Notes: a model not told the origin generated them from the sequence alone. Shown: positions 39,470-51,617, counted from the first letter of the stretch. The stretch is 64,000 nt of DNA from Diplonema papillatum (GCA_030068145.1 JAPJBO010000156.1:248001-312000); one strand, 5' to 3'. Program-made: numbers and translations.

Positions 39470-41017
39470 AACCATGATGCTTCGAACAGCCACGTTTATC
39501 AAGGGCGCGAACTTTTTCCACTCTAACTGTGCACGTGTCATCCTGAACTCTTGCCGGTTCTTACAGTGATGGTGGTGGTTACCGAAAGCCTCCCTTTTGC
39601 CTGATTCAGGTCTAAGGGACAGCTCCGTAGTAGTCTATCCAGGGCAAGCAAACTTATTACAATAAACAACACAGCTTTGATCGGAAAGAACATCGCGCAT
39701 TCGTGCGAGCAAGCGCGGGATACCAAACGCTCGAGCGAGGTGGTTAGCCTAGCTTCCCATGTCGGCATGTGAGTCCTGTTCCGGGGGTTCTCACGGGGGA
39801 AGTAGCGTGAATAGCCTGTCGTCTAGCGAAGTGCGTGTGCGTGTGTGTGTGTTAGAACTGGTGGCTTTAGGTGGGTGACGTCTGCAGACGTATAGCCCAC
39901 TTGGGCACTTTCACCGGTCGGCTTTGAGTTTCCGACACGCTGCTTTTGGGTCCTGCGGCTCCTCTCCGAAGGGGGAAGGGTGGCTTCGGGGAACGGATGA
40001 GCGTGGCAGGTTGTCAGCTTCTCCATCCGGCCCTCGGCTCAAGACTTCTGTTTTCGCATCGGCCCCGTCGTAATAGCTGAATGTCTTTACACGAGTGACA
40101 TGTGCAATGAGCTTGCCCTGACTAGCTGGTGGTGCAAGCCGCAATCAGCAGTCGCCACCTGGGTCCCGCACTTCCCCGAGCGAGACTCGCACGAGGAAGT
40201 GGCGCGAATCACTTGTCGCCAAGCATTGCGCAATGCTGACAACTGCTACCCCTGGTGTGTGTGTGTTGCACCCGGTGCCTCCCTTCACGGAAGTACGTAG
40301 TTGTGTGTGTATGTGTGTGTGTGTGTGTGTGTGTCTGTCGAAAGAGAGGGAGAAAGATACAGAAACCGTAGCAGATGAAATAGCAGCTTTACGGCGTTTT
40401 CTGTTCTCTCGACAGACGCCGCCCGCTACTCTCGCCATTCTTAAGAACGAGCCCATCACTCGCGGTTCCAATGTACGCCTCGTGCAACCTGAGCGTGTAT
40501 GCGCCACCACCACGTGTGAACATCGCGCATGCGCACGACAAACCGTATTTGAAACCTCACCCGATTTGTAGCATCCTTTGTTTCCGTTTCCGTTCAGGGC
40601 GCCAAGCGTGTGACCAAATAGAACAAATACCGTCGGCAGTTTATTGCGTTGTATTATGAACCGCTATGCTGCTGGTTGTCTGGCAGAGACAACCAGCAAT
40701 TCCTGCAACACTGCAATCTGCTTCAGGGTTGTTTCTCATGTTCCAGCCGTTTGAAACAACGCGGTACCGGAATAAGGATTCATCTTCGACTTTTGTGAGT
40801 TGAAAAAGGGAAGCACTCCGAAACTACATCCATCAACCGAACATTCATCCTCTTGCATACTAGTGACACCTCGGTCACCAGGAACTATGGAACTACTGGC
40901 TGTGGCAGTTCAACCCCGGTTTTTTTTTCCAGTTCATACAATCATACCCAAATTGCACAGGGTCTTTCCTCCCATCGAAAAAGCTTATATTGTCGGCGTT
41001 TTGAATTTACCTAAAAA
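39470..41017. other. Intergenic region with GT microsatellites
   Basis: About 1.5 kb without a supported gene. GT-rich tracts lie at 39834-39852, 40256-40266 and 40302-40334. ORFs on both strands cross the microsatellites and are discounted. The last 200 bases presumably form the FAM210-like promoter and 5' UTR. Confidence 0.4.
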
Positions 41018-42185
41018 ATGAACGTAGCTTTCCGGCGGTCTCTTGTTTCTACCAGCAAGAGGACTGCCGGTCTCGCCGACCGCACTTCTGTTCTTCGCAA
41101 GTCATGCCTCTTCTCCAGCATACGATTCTGCTCAAAGAAGCTGCCCGAGCCGCAATCAAAGGAGGGTGAGACCGCGGTGCCCGAAGCTGCCGTCCCAAAA
41201 AAGGTTCCTGAGGGAACCTTTGCGAAACTAAAACACTATGGGCCTCCGGCAATCTTCATCTACCTTACAATCCATTGCCTCGGCTTCTGGCTGATGTTCT
41301 TTCTCGTGAGCGCTGGATTCCCGGTGTGTTCCCCTTCATTGTTCAATTTTTGTCATGTGTTTCTACAGCTGCAAGTCTTCCACCTAATTTGTTCAATCTG
41401 CACACCTGTTTTATATTATATTACTTGAACTTCGACAGATAAAGCGATACCTGGCGGAGTACATGGGCGGTGACGACAGCGTGCCAAAGGTATGTCGTGG
41501 CCAAGTCTGCTCCCGAATATTTTTTAGTGCCGCGTTTTCTGCTGGCTAGGCCGGATCTTCCTTGTTGGGGCTCCTGGTCTAGTGTTGAGGCGCCGGTTGG
41601 TCACTTCAGTCGCCGGTTTGATTTCTGGCTCCTAGGTTGATCCAGAGGAAGGTGGCGGCGCAAACGGAAACAGAGAGTACCACAGGTGCCTACTCACGGG
41701 TAGGCGCGTACTCAAAGACACAAAGGCGCTTGCTCAAAAATAGGCAAAGATTTTCCGGTCCCATCCATTCATCCAGGCGCTGGTCGTTGCTAACTCTCAG
41801 TTGGGTAATCCTCGTCTTGTGCACTCGCGTTTCACCTACACACGGAACACAGGGGCTTTGGGCTGAATTTGCCCTTGCTTTGGCAGTCAACAAGCTCTTT
41901 TCTCCGCTTCAGGTATGTTTTGAAAAAACATCGTAATATCAGCTAACCTGGAATGTCCCAAAGAAATCAGACGAACCGCGAGCAGTGTGTCGGTAACCTT
42001 AACTACAGATGACAGGCTCTGCTTTTGGACAACGTCCCATTTTCAGCCCATGAACCCGAACACACCTACAGGCCCTTCTGACCTTGGCACTTGTGCCGAG
42101 ACTGGCACCGATCCTTACATCGTGGGGCCCGACGCAGCAGCTTCTCCTCTTCGTATCAAGATTTAGCAAGCACAGCAAGAAATGA
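41018..42185 (+). CDS. FAM210: FAM210/DUF1279 mitochondrial membrane protein, five exons
   Basis: Exons 41018-41323, 41439-41489, 41636-41685, 41777-41912 and 42072-42185 join in phase to 218 residues. The N-terminus is basic and Ser/Arg-rich (MNVAFRRSLVSTSKRTAG), like a mitochondrial presequence. The DUF1279 domain then runs from KLKHYGPPAIFIYLTIHCLG (first TM helix, about residues 75-100) to a second conserved helix, LWAEFALALAVNKLFSPLQ, and the closing ALLTLALVPRLAPIL. In animals FAM210A/B are inner-mitochondrial-membrane proteins tied to mitochondrial translation and metabolism; here only the family and the likely location are claimed. All donors are GTATGT- or GTG-type with AG acceptors, and introns are 115-160 nt. 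Confidence 0.82.
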
Positions 42186-43129
42186 GCCTGAATCATAAAC
42201 TGGCTCACATACTGGCTCACATAGCCCGCTCTGAGGAGCCATCACCCGGCTGGGTTTAGCCTCTGAGGTTAAACGAGAAGGCAAGCAGCAAGTTGAAAGA
42301 TGGATGAGAAAACAACGACCAGTGCGAGTCATGCATTCTGTGTGATCTCAAGACGTTGCGATCATTGCCTCACCACTTCTCCAGGGTGCGATCATCTAAC
42401 GATCATTGTAGCGGTAAACCCACCGAAAAGACGAGGTTTGCGCTCCCGTGTACGTTCTATTCGCGAAGATTTGCGGGTGAACCTATGCACGCCTTCGCTT
42501 CTTGGCACGACTGGTGCGATGTCTCCGTTCGTTCCATCAGTTTTAGCCGGACTACGATGAGTTGGTCCAGTGAGCTGCGAAGGCTCAACGGCACGTTTTG
42601 GTCTTTTGCATTTCACCTGTTCCGTCACACGAAGTGCAAATACCTAGAAGAGAAATAGCATCAAGTAAGAGTCCTCAATAATAAGCAAACAGGATCAGCT
42701 GTTGCTCCTGATAGACAGTAATCGTCATTTCAATCATAGATGGCAACAACCGAAGGCTTTCGTCTTTTCGTCTCGGTTGCCATCTCTTGAGCTGGGTGAG
42801 TAAAGACTTTAAGTGAGCAAATTCTTACACAAAGATCGGCGGTGAGAACACAAGAAGAGGAAAGCAAATGGCACTGACCAGCGAATGACCAGCAGGTCGC
42901 GCAGATGCGCAGACGCCGAAATCTCAGATTATGCAGGCAGAGGTCGCGCAGATGCGCAGACCGCATAGTCTCAGGTTTCGGTGTCACAATCTGAGATGGG
43001 ACAATCTGAGATGGGCACGACCTGATGGTTTGGATTGTCTGCACAATCTGAGATTTCGATGTCCGCACAATCTGAGATTTTGCCAAAGCTGATTTTGGGA
43101 TTACGTCTCTAGGTCGTCCGGAAGAATGT
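42186..43129. repeat. Intergenic region with short tandem repeats at its right end
   Basis: No supported gene (ORFs 42300-42560 and 42356-42658 overlap in different frames without features). From 42892 the segment GGTCGCGCAGATGCGCAGAC occurs twice (42895, 42948), and CACAATCTGAGAT or close variants occur at least four times to 43080. Confidence 0.5.
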
Positions 43130-43265
43130 AGCAGTCAAGGTAAAAAGCGTGCATCACATCCACTTCCGGGTGTGGATCTACACGCGTTTTGGTTGTAGCA
43201 CATCTGCTTTTCGGGTTTGACACACGCTTTTTAACTTCAGCTTCTGAGTCTGGACTTCACCGTGT
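43130..43265. mobile_element. Hairpin MITE-like element, copy 2
   Basis: The right arm TTCAGCTTCTGAGTCTGGAC followed by TTCACC, and the interior ACACGCTTTTTAACTTCAGC, match the 17-kb and 53-kb copies. GGGTGTGGATCTACACGCGTTTTGG corresponds to the loop side of copy 1. The left arm is decayed. Confidence 0.45.
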
Positions 43266-43624
43266 CACCGTGTAGGTTCGAAGCTGCCGTTCGGCTATCC
43301 CCCAGATGCTCTGGTGCGTGTGGAGAGTGGAATCCACTGTGTACCGGCGCTGTTGTCGCAGTTGTCTGCTTCAAGCGAAGCAATGCCCGGGTAATGCGAA
43401 GACGGCTTCAAATGTGGCAGGTGCTCATCTTCAGATGCAGCGGACTCTTTTAGGTGGGTAGACAGACAGTGCAAAGACCAACCACGCTCCCGAAGACCCG
43501 ACAAGCACCACTCCGGAAAGCGGCGGGCAAGCGCCGGCTCGGACCCCATCAGTATCCCCGTCACCAGCGAAGAAGACACCGGCGCCGATGCCAGCAAAAG
43601 AAAGACGAGGATCGCTTTTATTCG
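43266..43624. other. Spacer with a disordered coding-like stretch
   Basis: 43480-43624 reads Pro/Ser/Lys-rich sequence in more than one frame (for example PARTPSVSPSPAKKTPAPMP), stopping at the border of the adjacent element. It might be the end of a gene cut by the insertion, but no start or splice model is available. Confidence 0.25.
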
Positions 43625-44164
43625 CGACTGGAGGTCCTATGAACATGCAATGTGAATAGCCTCTATTCGAGCCAACCCGGCTTTTAATGTTGCGAAAGTG
43701 TATAGTTTTTGGACTAGATAATAGTGCGGAGCAAGCTTTTTTTTCCCCTGCCAAAATGCATACGGGTGGCAGAGTAATCGGGTGTCGGCCTTCAGGCCAG
43801 TAGGCCCGGGTTCGAACCCCGCCCATCACACTTTTTCCGTCGAAGATTGTTTTCGAGGTTTGTCGCGTTTCGGGGTCCAATGTGCCCGAAATTTGCGTTT
43901 TTTGCGGAGTTTCCCAGTCGCGGTATTTCTGGAACGGTCTCCCCCCCGGGTACTGGCAGGCTAAACTTGCTTCCACACGCCGAACTCAGCATCACCAGAA
44001 CCCGAACTTTGCTTCGCCCGAACTTTGCTTTGCTTCACCAGAACTTAGCTTCGCCCGAACTCAGCTGCGCCCGAACTTTGGTTCACCAGAAATTTGCATC
44101 ACCCAAACTTAGCTGCGCCCGAACTTTACTGTTTCCCGAACTTTAACAGCTGCCTCCAGTCTCG
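43625..44164 (+). mobile_element. tRNA-headed minisatellite element, plus-strand copy
   Basis: Terminal motifs CGACTGGAGG (43626) and CCTCCAGTCTCG (44153-44164) are inverted. In order it holds the AT-richer tail, a tRNA-like segment with A box TGGCAGAGTAATCGG (43767) and B box GGTTCGAACCC (43809), then TTTTT. The unique part and about ten 15-17 bp units (GAACTTTGCTTCGCCC) follow. It is shorter than the 26-27 kb copy because the array has fewer units. Confidence 0.65.
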
Positions 44165-44339
44165 CCCCGCGCCGGCCTTTAGCCGAGCGCACGTACTTCG
44201 CCTTTTTTCGCTTGGTTCGCTTCGACATTTTAAGCGAATCTCGAAGCGAATAAAAGCGAACATGAAGTTCGCACGCCATCTATGTTCAATACCAACAAGG
44301 CTTTTAGGTTCTGAAAAGAGTTCTTAAGTTGAAACCAAA

Positions 44340-47300
44340 ATGTCGGACTCGATGCCCCTACTACCAGGCAACAATGAATTGGTGTGCGGTGACATGCTTC
44401 GAACAAATTACCGCAGATGTCAAACACTGACGAGTATGTCTTCTGCAGCTGTTTGTCTAACCAAACCTTTTCGGTGCCGTCAGCTTAGCTCCACCCCCGG
44501 GAGGCTAGTATCCAATTCCTGGCACGCAAGCCAGGAAAACCTTTTCATTTATTTCCACGCTTACACTGACGACTTTCAATGGAATATACATACATGACTT
44601 ATTGAGCTTCTCTGGACTCCTGATGGGTATCTTGCCCTCTTTTGCGTGAGCAGCCTTTGTTAAGACACAGCCTTCTAAATCATTGCGAAATGGCATGTCA
44701 AAGTAGACCGAAACCGTATAGAGTTTTTCTTTCGCAAATTGAGGCGACAACTCAGTGTTTTTTCCGTTCTTCGCAGGTAACCGCCCTCGTGTCGCCCACC
44801 AGAATGTAGACACCTTCTTGATGAAGGGCACAATTCAAGGAACATCTGCTCCACCGGCTCACCTGGCGCTTGATCGCAGAGTGCTTCGTTTTAAGGCTTA
44901 CTTTCGCGAAGGCGTTCATGAGTCTGCAGTGGAGAGTGAACGGGCTCGCCTGTGCTTGTTCTATTATTTCTTGGAAGACGACACACTTTCTGTTGTCGAG
45001 CCACGTCAGTTGAATTCGGGCATGAATCAAGGCACGCTGGTGAAACGTCACAAGATCTTGGGTGTCAATAAAAGGTATGTGTTTGGTTATTATTTCAAAT
45101 TTGAAGGGTGCCAGTGCTTGAATGCCGCCTGTCGCGTCGTTCACAGCGCCGTGCTGCTTCTCGATAACATTTTCCTTTGCGCTCTCCTTGCTTGCGACAG
45201 TAAAACGCGAGATAACGGCAACTTCCGTCCCAAACGATCCGATTGGAAGACACCTGTTAATGGATACAACTGACTACCACAACACTCAGGCCGATATCCT
45301 TTACCGATCTGCATTTGGGGACAGACATACCGATTTACGGTAAGACGTTTCGTATCTACGACTGTGACTCATTCACACGCGAGTTTTGCCTGCAAGAGGG
45401 GCACGATGTTGGCGAGCCAGAACACGCGCCCGAGGTGTGATTTCATATTGCCGATTCATTAAAGGTTGAATGATGCGTCTGACTCAATGCTACTACGATA
45501 GGGTTGACAACACATACCTACGGTTCAAGAATAAAACAAAACTACGCAGTTCTTTTCTTGCTCGGCTACTATGTACTCACCGACAGCGATTTTCCTGCGT
45601 TGACAAAAAAACTTCAGGGCACTAACTTTAGATTCGGTCTGGAGACGGAATTTGGAGATCCGGCCGGTGCACGAAATTTAAACAGAAACTGCAAAAAGGG
45701 TCGTGGAGGGTTAAAGGTCGTAGGGGTCCGGACAGACGCGGGGCGGCTGGACAAGGCTCTGGTGCAGGGCAGTTAAGTAGGGCTGGATTGAGTGGGCTGG
45801 GGGCAGGATCAAGGCCGAACTGGGACTCCTCACAGGGTCGGGCATTCCACGCGCATACTGGATCTGTACATGAGATCGCGTACCAAAAAGTACTCATACA
45901 AGTTTTCCCACTACGTGGGCAATCCAGCTGCAAAACAAATTAAATTTGTTTTTGCTGGCTACAAGGGAATTTCAATTATACCTGCTGGCTATAAGGTAAA
46001 TTGCTCCAAAATTTTAATTTAGGCGGTTTGGTCCTGAACGATACACGGACGATACAGAACTATAGAACAATTCTCTTGTTCGATACGGCCTAGCGGCTGA
46101 GGATCACTGGGTACCTGTGGTTTGTAAGGGTTTTCGACGGACAGATGACGGCACTGCAACCCTGTAATATATGCCCAATCGACCCTTTCGGGTGCAGGCG
46201 CAAATGCGTCTACCCCTTGCTTTCGGGTAGGAATGGGGGATGTGGCGTGAGAGAGCTCAGCACCGATCTGCCGGCGACAGGCCCTCAGCACCGGCCACAG
46301 CTTTGTCCTTCAGAACTGGCCGAGCCAGTGTTATGCATGCCAAGCAGCTGGAAGACCTTGTTTCTCGACAACGACATCGGATGATCGATGTGAGCATCGG
46401 AAGTGGCATGACAGCTGATCTTCAAAAGCTCGTGCAGCGTGGGAAAATAGCTATTTATTACCGTGCAATATTGGAGGAAAAGGCACTCGAGATTCGAAGT
46501 TTTGCACGAGTGCCCGAAGGGCACGAGTGCGAAAATTTTGAATCGAGGGTGACTTTTTTGTAGTAACAATGCTTTGTAAACACGAAAGAGAAAGCTGGCA
46601 GCGTTTTTGGGAGAAGATTAGCCCAACGATCATATTCAATCACTAACAGGCTAATCCTACCCCGGCACGTACAAACAAAATTACGAGGTATATATATAGT
46701 TGTATTGCATCAATGCTTGCAAATTGAGTCACACACGAGTGCCGAGTTTTTCGATTTGGAGTTTCAGTGCAATAATGGCAGTGACCGTGACTTTATTGAG
46801 TGAAATTTAGTTTACAGGCATGTCACAGGTTAAGCAGCAAGATGCCTGAAGAAAATGGCTGGAAAGGGCAAGAAGGAGGATTCATCATGTCTGACAATGA
46901 CCTTCAGCAGGCGGCCGACAATGTAGGGCTCTATCAGCTCCCGAAAAGGAGTTTTCTGTTCCCACCCAGCCGCTGCCCCATCCACTCATGCAGGCAACGT
47001 CGTCTATCTTTTGATTACACATTGCAGAGCATGCTTTCGTCTACATGACCACGACGCACTTTTAGTTTTTTCATTGCATGATCACGTTTAGTTTTGCTGC
47101 ACCAGTAGAATAAAGAGCTGTGGAGTGTAATAAAGAGCTGTGGAGTGCAAAAATGAGGTGTCGAGTGAGTGACGAAATTTCCAAGCGATGCAAAACTTTT
47201 TTTCTCAGTAAGATTTTGGTTTCGCGGGGGCCAGGAAAACCCCTGCTCACTGAACAAAAACAAACAGAGTACTTATGCGACATTGCAGCACAGAAAGTTG

Positions 47301-49223
47301 GAAGCTAATGCTCGGCGCGAAGGTCACGGGGGGCGAACGAATTTGTTGTGCGAACGAACAGCAGCGGCAGGAGGCTCCACAGCAACGCGCGAAGAGGTTA
47401 TGGCAACAACGCAGTTCCTTCAAAACGACAGGAAGGTCCTTCGCTTCAAAGCAGCATGGGACGAGCTGGACAACACTGGGGGGGAACGGCGATTCTTCGA
47501 CCTGTACTACTTTCTCGCAGATGATTGCATCGAGGTAGTCGAAAAGCTAGGACAAAACTGCGGGCGATACCCCTTCCCTTCATTTGTTCGGCGCCGTAAA
47601 TGCCCAAAGAACGCACCGAACACGAGCAATCTTACTTTCCAGAAGGCTCCCAATGTCGAGTACTACCACTCCTCCGACCTGTACATGGGAGCTGAACTCG
47701 TTGTCTGCGGAAAGAAATTTGTCATTCACGACTGTGATGCCTTTACGAAAGAATATCTCAGAGATACACACGGTCGCAGTGTCGACGAACTGCAACCTCG
47801 CGACCTCACCGTACCCAAAAAAGCTGTCCCGAAGCCTGAGCCACCGCTACACAACGGGTTCGGAAGCGAAGAAGACAGCCTGATGTCGTGGAAGCACCTT
47901 GCTTTGAAGTGTCCTGTAAAAGACATCAGAAAATTCACAGAAGGGTCTAATCAAACACTGAAGTTCTCGTTGCAAATGCAAACCACCAACACAATTGACG
48001 CATCCCGACGCTTCGTTCTGACATACTACTTAACTGATGACACAGTTTCTATTTTTGAAGCAGCGACACGGAACTCTGGCGTTCTAGGAGGTCGTTTCCT
48101 GCAGAGGCAACGAGTAAAGCTTGGTGACGGATGCTATGCGAAGCCTACAGATTTTTACGTAGGGGCATCAGTCACCATTAGCCATCGTGGCTTTCAGGTC
48201 ACCTCCACCGATGAGCACACTCTCGTGTACATGGAGCAAAACTCAAAAGACTTTGCTCCTTCCAACATCAATGCGATCATGACGAAACTCGCCGCCATGC
48301 TGCAAAGCAAGCGCACCGGGCTGAAAAAGGCCTTTGATGAGGCTGATGTGCAAAGCAGTGGAATTTCATACACTTACTTCATTGACATGCTCGAAGCCTT
48401 GAAGCTTCCACTTGTAGAACAGGAGATCATAACCGTTATACGGTACCTGAACGCAACGGGTCGCAGTACTGTGAGTTACAACGATTTTGCGAAGATGGTG
48501 ACTGATAATGATGGAGAAACAGAAGATTGCGACTGGCAGGACATTTATAGTAGATGGAATTTAGGAAGTGCTGATGAGAATCAAATGACTCACAACGAGC
48601 ATTCTCGACTGAACGAAGTCAACGATGGTCGATCTGCGCAGGCTATGCTTTTGTTCTTGCAGGAATATCAGAAAAGGTTTGCTTTGAAACCCTGTTTCAT
48701 TATCCATTTTCTTAAATATATAACAAAGCACCATCGACGTTTGCGCGCGTGATGGGCAATGTGCGCGTGGTTCCCTTGCACCTTGTCTTTGGACAGGATC
48801 ATCGTCGCTGCTTCATGGTCATGTGGCTGAATGGACATGTCCGCATGCGCATCCGTGGATGCGGGTATTCTAGGTTGTATGCAAGATGCTGTGGCAATTG
48901 ATACGTATTTGTTAAGTCCTCGATAAGCAAAATGAGTGCGACTTATACACATAGAACGCAAAATTCACAGGCGGGCTCTCTTCCAGCAAGAACTGCGAGT
49001 CATTTGCGATTTTTCACAGGATGGATGCATAGGTGAGCCGGAGTTCAAGAAAGTCGTTCTGGAAAAACTTGGTGTCAGAATGTCGCAATCTCACATAAAT
49101 GAACTGTGCACAAAGCTGTTCCCAGCTCGGCTTCGAAGAGCTCCTTATCGCGAGATGATTCGGCTCATAGAGAATACCTCAAGCTATCCTCACTCAGCGA
49201 AGACGATCGCCAGAATTCGCTGA
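44340..49223 (+). CDS. EFHC1: EFHC1/Rib72-like ciliary protein with three DM10 domains, five exons
   Basis: Exons 44340-44433, 44777-45074, 45290-45434, 47289-48676 and 48971-49223 join in phase to 725 residues. The N-terminus MSDSMPLLPGN matches the PFLPGN start of the family. DM10-1 (about 67-170) has VLRFKAYF, EDDTLSVVEP, NSGMNQGTLVKRHK and FRIYDCDSFTREF. DM10-2 (about 229-338) has VLRFKAAW and FVIHDCDAFTKEY. DM10-3 (about 402-495) lacks the DCD triplet. A helical region with an EF-hand-like repeat (KKAFDEADVQSSGISYTYF) and a C-terminal EF-hand-like exon (DFSQDGCIGEPEFKKVV) follow. EFHC1 and Rib72 are inner-lumen proteins of axonemal doublet microtubules, so this gene implies motile cilia. 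Intron 3 is unusually long (1,854 nt). The human protein is about 640 residues. Confidence 0.88.
45435..47288 (+). other. Long intron of the EFHC1-like gene
   Basis: Phase-0 intron with donor GAG/GTGTGA and acceptor GCGACATTGCAG. It contains a long hairpin at 46489-46552 (arms around CACGAGTGCCC-GAA-GGGCACGAGTG) and a tandem AATAAAGAGCTGTGGAGTG pair at 47107-47147. No extra exon is needed between the first two DM10 domains. The incidental ORFs within it are discounted. Confidence 0.6.
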
Positions 49224-49965
49224 CCCTCCGAGATGTCGACCTCCTCTCCTTGTGAATACCCTAGGGGAAGGGCCCCTGTCCAGTACTTTTACCCGGATCC
49301 ATTTACCATTTTTCATCTTCTTGCAAACGAGCATCCACACTCACCGTGGAGGCAAATTCAATCGTGGAGAGTACAGAAGAAGTCTCAAGCGAAGATACTG
49401 TCAAAGACGCCAACATGATTCACAAGACGGTACGATCACTATCCCACCCTTCCCGGCTTAGGCAGTAGTGATCATGGTAAACCTTGAACGTTTGCACACT
49501 TGACAAACGTTTGCGTTTGCAAAGTCCATGTCAAACGTGAATCAAACGTGCATGCGGCGCTGGCTGCCTGCGGTGATCCGAGTGTGGGGTCGGCTTGTGA
49601 GCACTTGAGCCACGAGGGCAGGGTATTCACGGCCCGGGGCGCCGCAACGTGTGACGGAACACTTGCTGGAGAACCAGAAATATGCCTTGTTTCCATATTT
49701 TTGTCGTGTCCGCCTGCAGCCATGTGGAGAAGTCGTATCAAGTGTCGTGCACTTGAACGGGAAAAACACGCAGTCTTTTATCCCCGCGGTTTTAATATCC
49801 CGCAATCGAACCCGGTTGTAAAACCTAAGCACATACACACCTTCTCCGGCAGCTCTCGGTTCAGCCGACTTCCGCGGCCTTCTTAAAAGGTCCCTCAGCT
49901 CGGCTGAGGAGAGCGTTTGTTTGCGGTTTGCGCTAGCATTGTACGGTCTTCTTTCCAGACTGGCG
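49224..49965. other. Intergenic region
   Basis: About 740 bases after the EFHC1-like stop with overlapping ORFs on both strands but no recognisable gene. A few TCAAACGT/AAACGTTTGC-type short repeats lie at 49488-49550. Confidence 0.35.
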
Positions 49966-50290
49966 TTGCGTATGGCATCTTCCCTCCGCGCAATGAGGGC
50001 TCCCCAGCGGGGAGGCGGGCATCCGTGTGAGAGCTCCTCGCAGAGGAAAGCGTCAAGCGGTGCGTGTGGCATCTTCCCTCCGCGCTCGGAGGGCTCCCCA
50101 GCGGGGGAGGCGGGCTAGCGAACTGGGGTTTTCCTCCCTCTGCGTCTGAGGGCTCCTCGCAGAGGAGAGCGTCTAGCGTTGCATACGGCATCTTCCCTCG
50201 CGCAAGGAGGGCTCCCCAGCGGGGCATGCGTACTGAGGCGTATTTTTCCTCCTCCGCATATGAGGCTCCTCGCAGAGAGCGTGGACGTGC
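49966..50290. repeat. Tandem repeat, about 110-bp units
   Basis: Roughly three imperfect units share GGCATCTTCCCTCCGCGC, AGGGCTCCCCAGCGGGG and CTCCTCGCAGAGGAGAGCGT (the last a short hairpin). It is GC-rich. ORFs in both directions over the array are repeat artefacts. Confidence 0.7.
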
Positions 50291-50360
50291 AGGCGGACCA
50301 CCTTTGCGCTCACCGTTTCTGCATCCTCTTCTATCCGACTAGCATCCGGAAGTGTCCGGA

Positions 50361-51134
50361 TCACGAGCCGTAGCATGCCCTTCCCATCGTGCAAGGCTGA
50401 TGCGCTGGTTCCGTGATACGGGCGGCAATGTTGTAGTGGAAGCCCTGCGCATGCGTTTCCTGGATGCTAAGCCGTTTGCATCTGTGCAGGTGTGCCAACC
50501 GCGTCTCAATGCAGGTTGCACAAAAGGCACTTCGGTGCTCGCCACCGCCCACGCCTCGAAAGAGCGACCACAATTCTGCGTGGTCACCACCAAACACAAA
50601 TCGACTCAGAGGAATGATTGCATTGTTCTTGCTGAACGTACTTTCCTGAATAGCGCTCAGATGCGGCAGGCAGCTGAAGATCCACCATGAGTGGAAGGCA
50701 GGCTTCCGCTTATCGCACACAGTAAGAAACCGCGTCGCCTTGAGGTCCCCGGACAGTCCAACAGCAAGACGCTGCCTCCCTGTTGCCCCACGGAAGGCGT
50801 TGCCTGGTTTGTACGCGTCCATTGTCACAACCACTGCGGGTGGGCAGCCACCCTGCTCCAGTGGAAACTTGGACAGCAGGAACAAAATTGCCTTCGAGGT
50901 ATCCCCGACCAACTCGTCGGCCATCGCCTTGAACCCTGCTTCGCGTGCAGCAAGGGTGTTGTAGGACAGCCCCATGGTCAGGCCAAGTTCGCTATTAATT
51001 AGCGAGCCCAGCTGGGCACACTGACGCATAGACATGCCGAATCGCATTCTGTTCTCTGCAATGATGCCACCGATAGCGCGCGCTGTCGGTGCATGGTATG
51101 CATCCATTGTTGTTTTCCCCCTGCGGTGTTTCAA
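50361..51134 (-). CDS. Transposase-like ORF in a palindromic element
   Basis: 257 codons starting MKHRRGKTTMDAYHAPTARA. The middle carries VVVTMDAYKPGN and then FGGDHAELWSLF followed by CATC. That pattern (acidic residue in a strand, then a GGD-helix with a following Cys pair) recalls the catalytic core of DDE transposases from some eukaryotic superfamilies. Nothing stronger can be said, and a third acidic residue is not placed. The first 60 codons are duplicated in inverted orientation at 51392-51583 as part of a palindrome. The 3' part shows poorer composition, so truncation is likely. Confidence 0.35.
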   Translation of the reverse strand: MKHRRGKTTMDAYHAPTARAIGGIIAENRMRFGMSMRQCAQLGSLINSELGLTMGLSYNTLAAREAGFKAMADELVGDTSKAILFLLSKFPLEQGGCPPAVVVTMDAYKPGNAFRGATGRQRLAVGLSGDLKATRFLTVCDKRKPAFHSWWIFSCLPHLSAIQESTFSKNNAIIPLSRFVFGGDHAELWSLFRGVGGGEHRSAFCATCIETRLAHLHRCKRLSIQETHAQGFHYNIAARITEPAHQPCTMGRACYGS

Positions 51135-51583
51135 GGCTGGCGATGTGGGACCGTACGAGAATCATACTACGTAAGAACTATTGCAACGCGCCCTCCTCTC
51201 TTACCGAGACCCCGACAGGGCTGACATCATCGTCAACACATGCTCATTTTGTTTTTTGTCCTGTTGACGATGACGATGACTGTTGACGAAGACAATGGCA
51301 GCCCTGATGGACAGGAGTCGGGGCCTGGTGGTTCATGAAGTATCCTGGTGGTTCCACATTGTTCACCAGCGAGTGCACTTGGGCCAGAGGGTGGGGCGCG
51401 TTGCAATAGTTCGTACGTAACTTTGTGTATGATTCGTACGGTCCCGCATCGCCAGCCTTATCACTCACGAAACACCGCAGGGGAAAACAACAATGGATGC
51501 ATACCATGCACCGACAGCGCGCGCTATCGGTGCCATCATTGCGAATGCGATTCGGCATGTCTATGCATCAGTGTGCTGGCTCT
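51004..51583. repeat. Large palindrome (about 190-bp arms, about 200-bp spacer)
   Basis: Left arm 51004-51192 and right arm 51392-51583 are inverted copies: for example TGGTATGCATCCATTGTTGT on the left and ACAACAATGGATGCATACCA on the right. Both include the start of the transposase-like ORF. The spacer itself holds a smaller inverted pair (CATCGTCAACA and TGTTGACGATG). It may be the end of a foldback-type element or a head-to-head duplication. Confidence 0.7.
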
Positions 51584-51617
51584 CTACAGCAGTGAATGGC
51601 AAGCTTGGCCAACTTCA

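Noticed and set aside
40145-40571. ORFs across the GT microsatellite at 40.3 kb
   Set aside because: Low-complexity CVCV or THTH peptides created by the dinucleotide repeat.
43431-43976. 181-codon minus-strand ORF
   Set aside because: Runs through the tRNA-headed element; similar ORFs appear at the other copies and reflect repeat sequence, not a gene.
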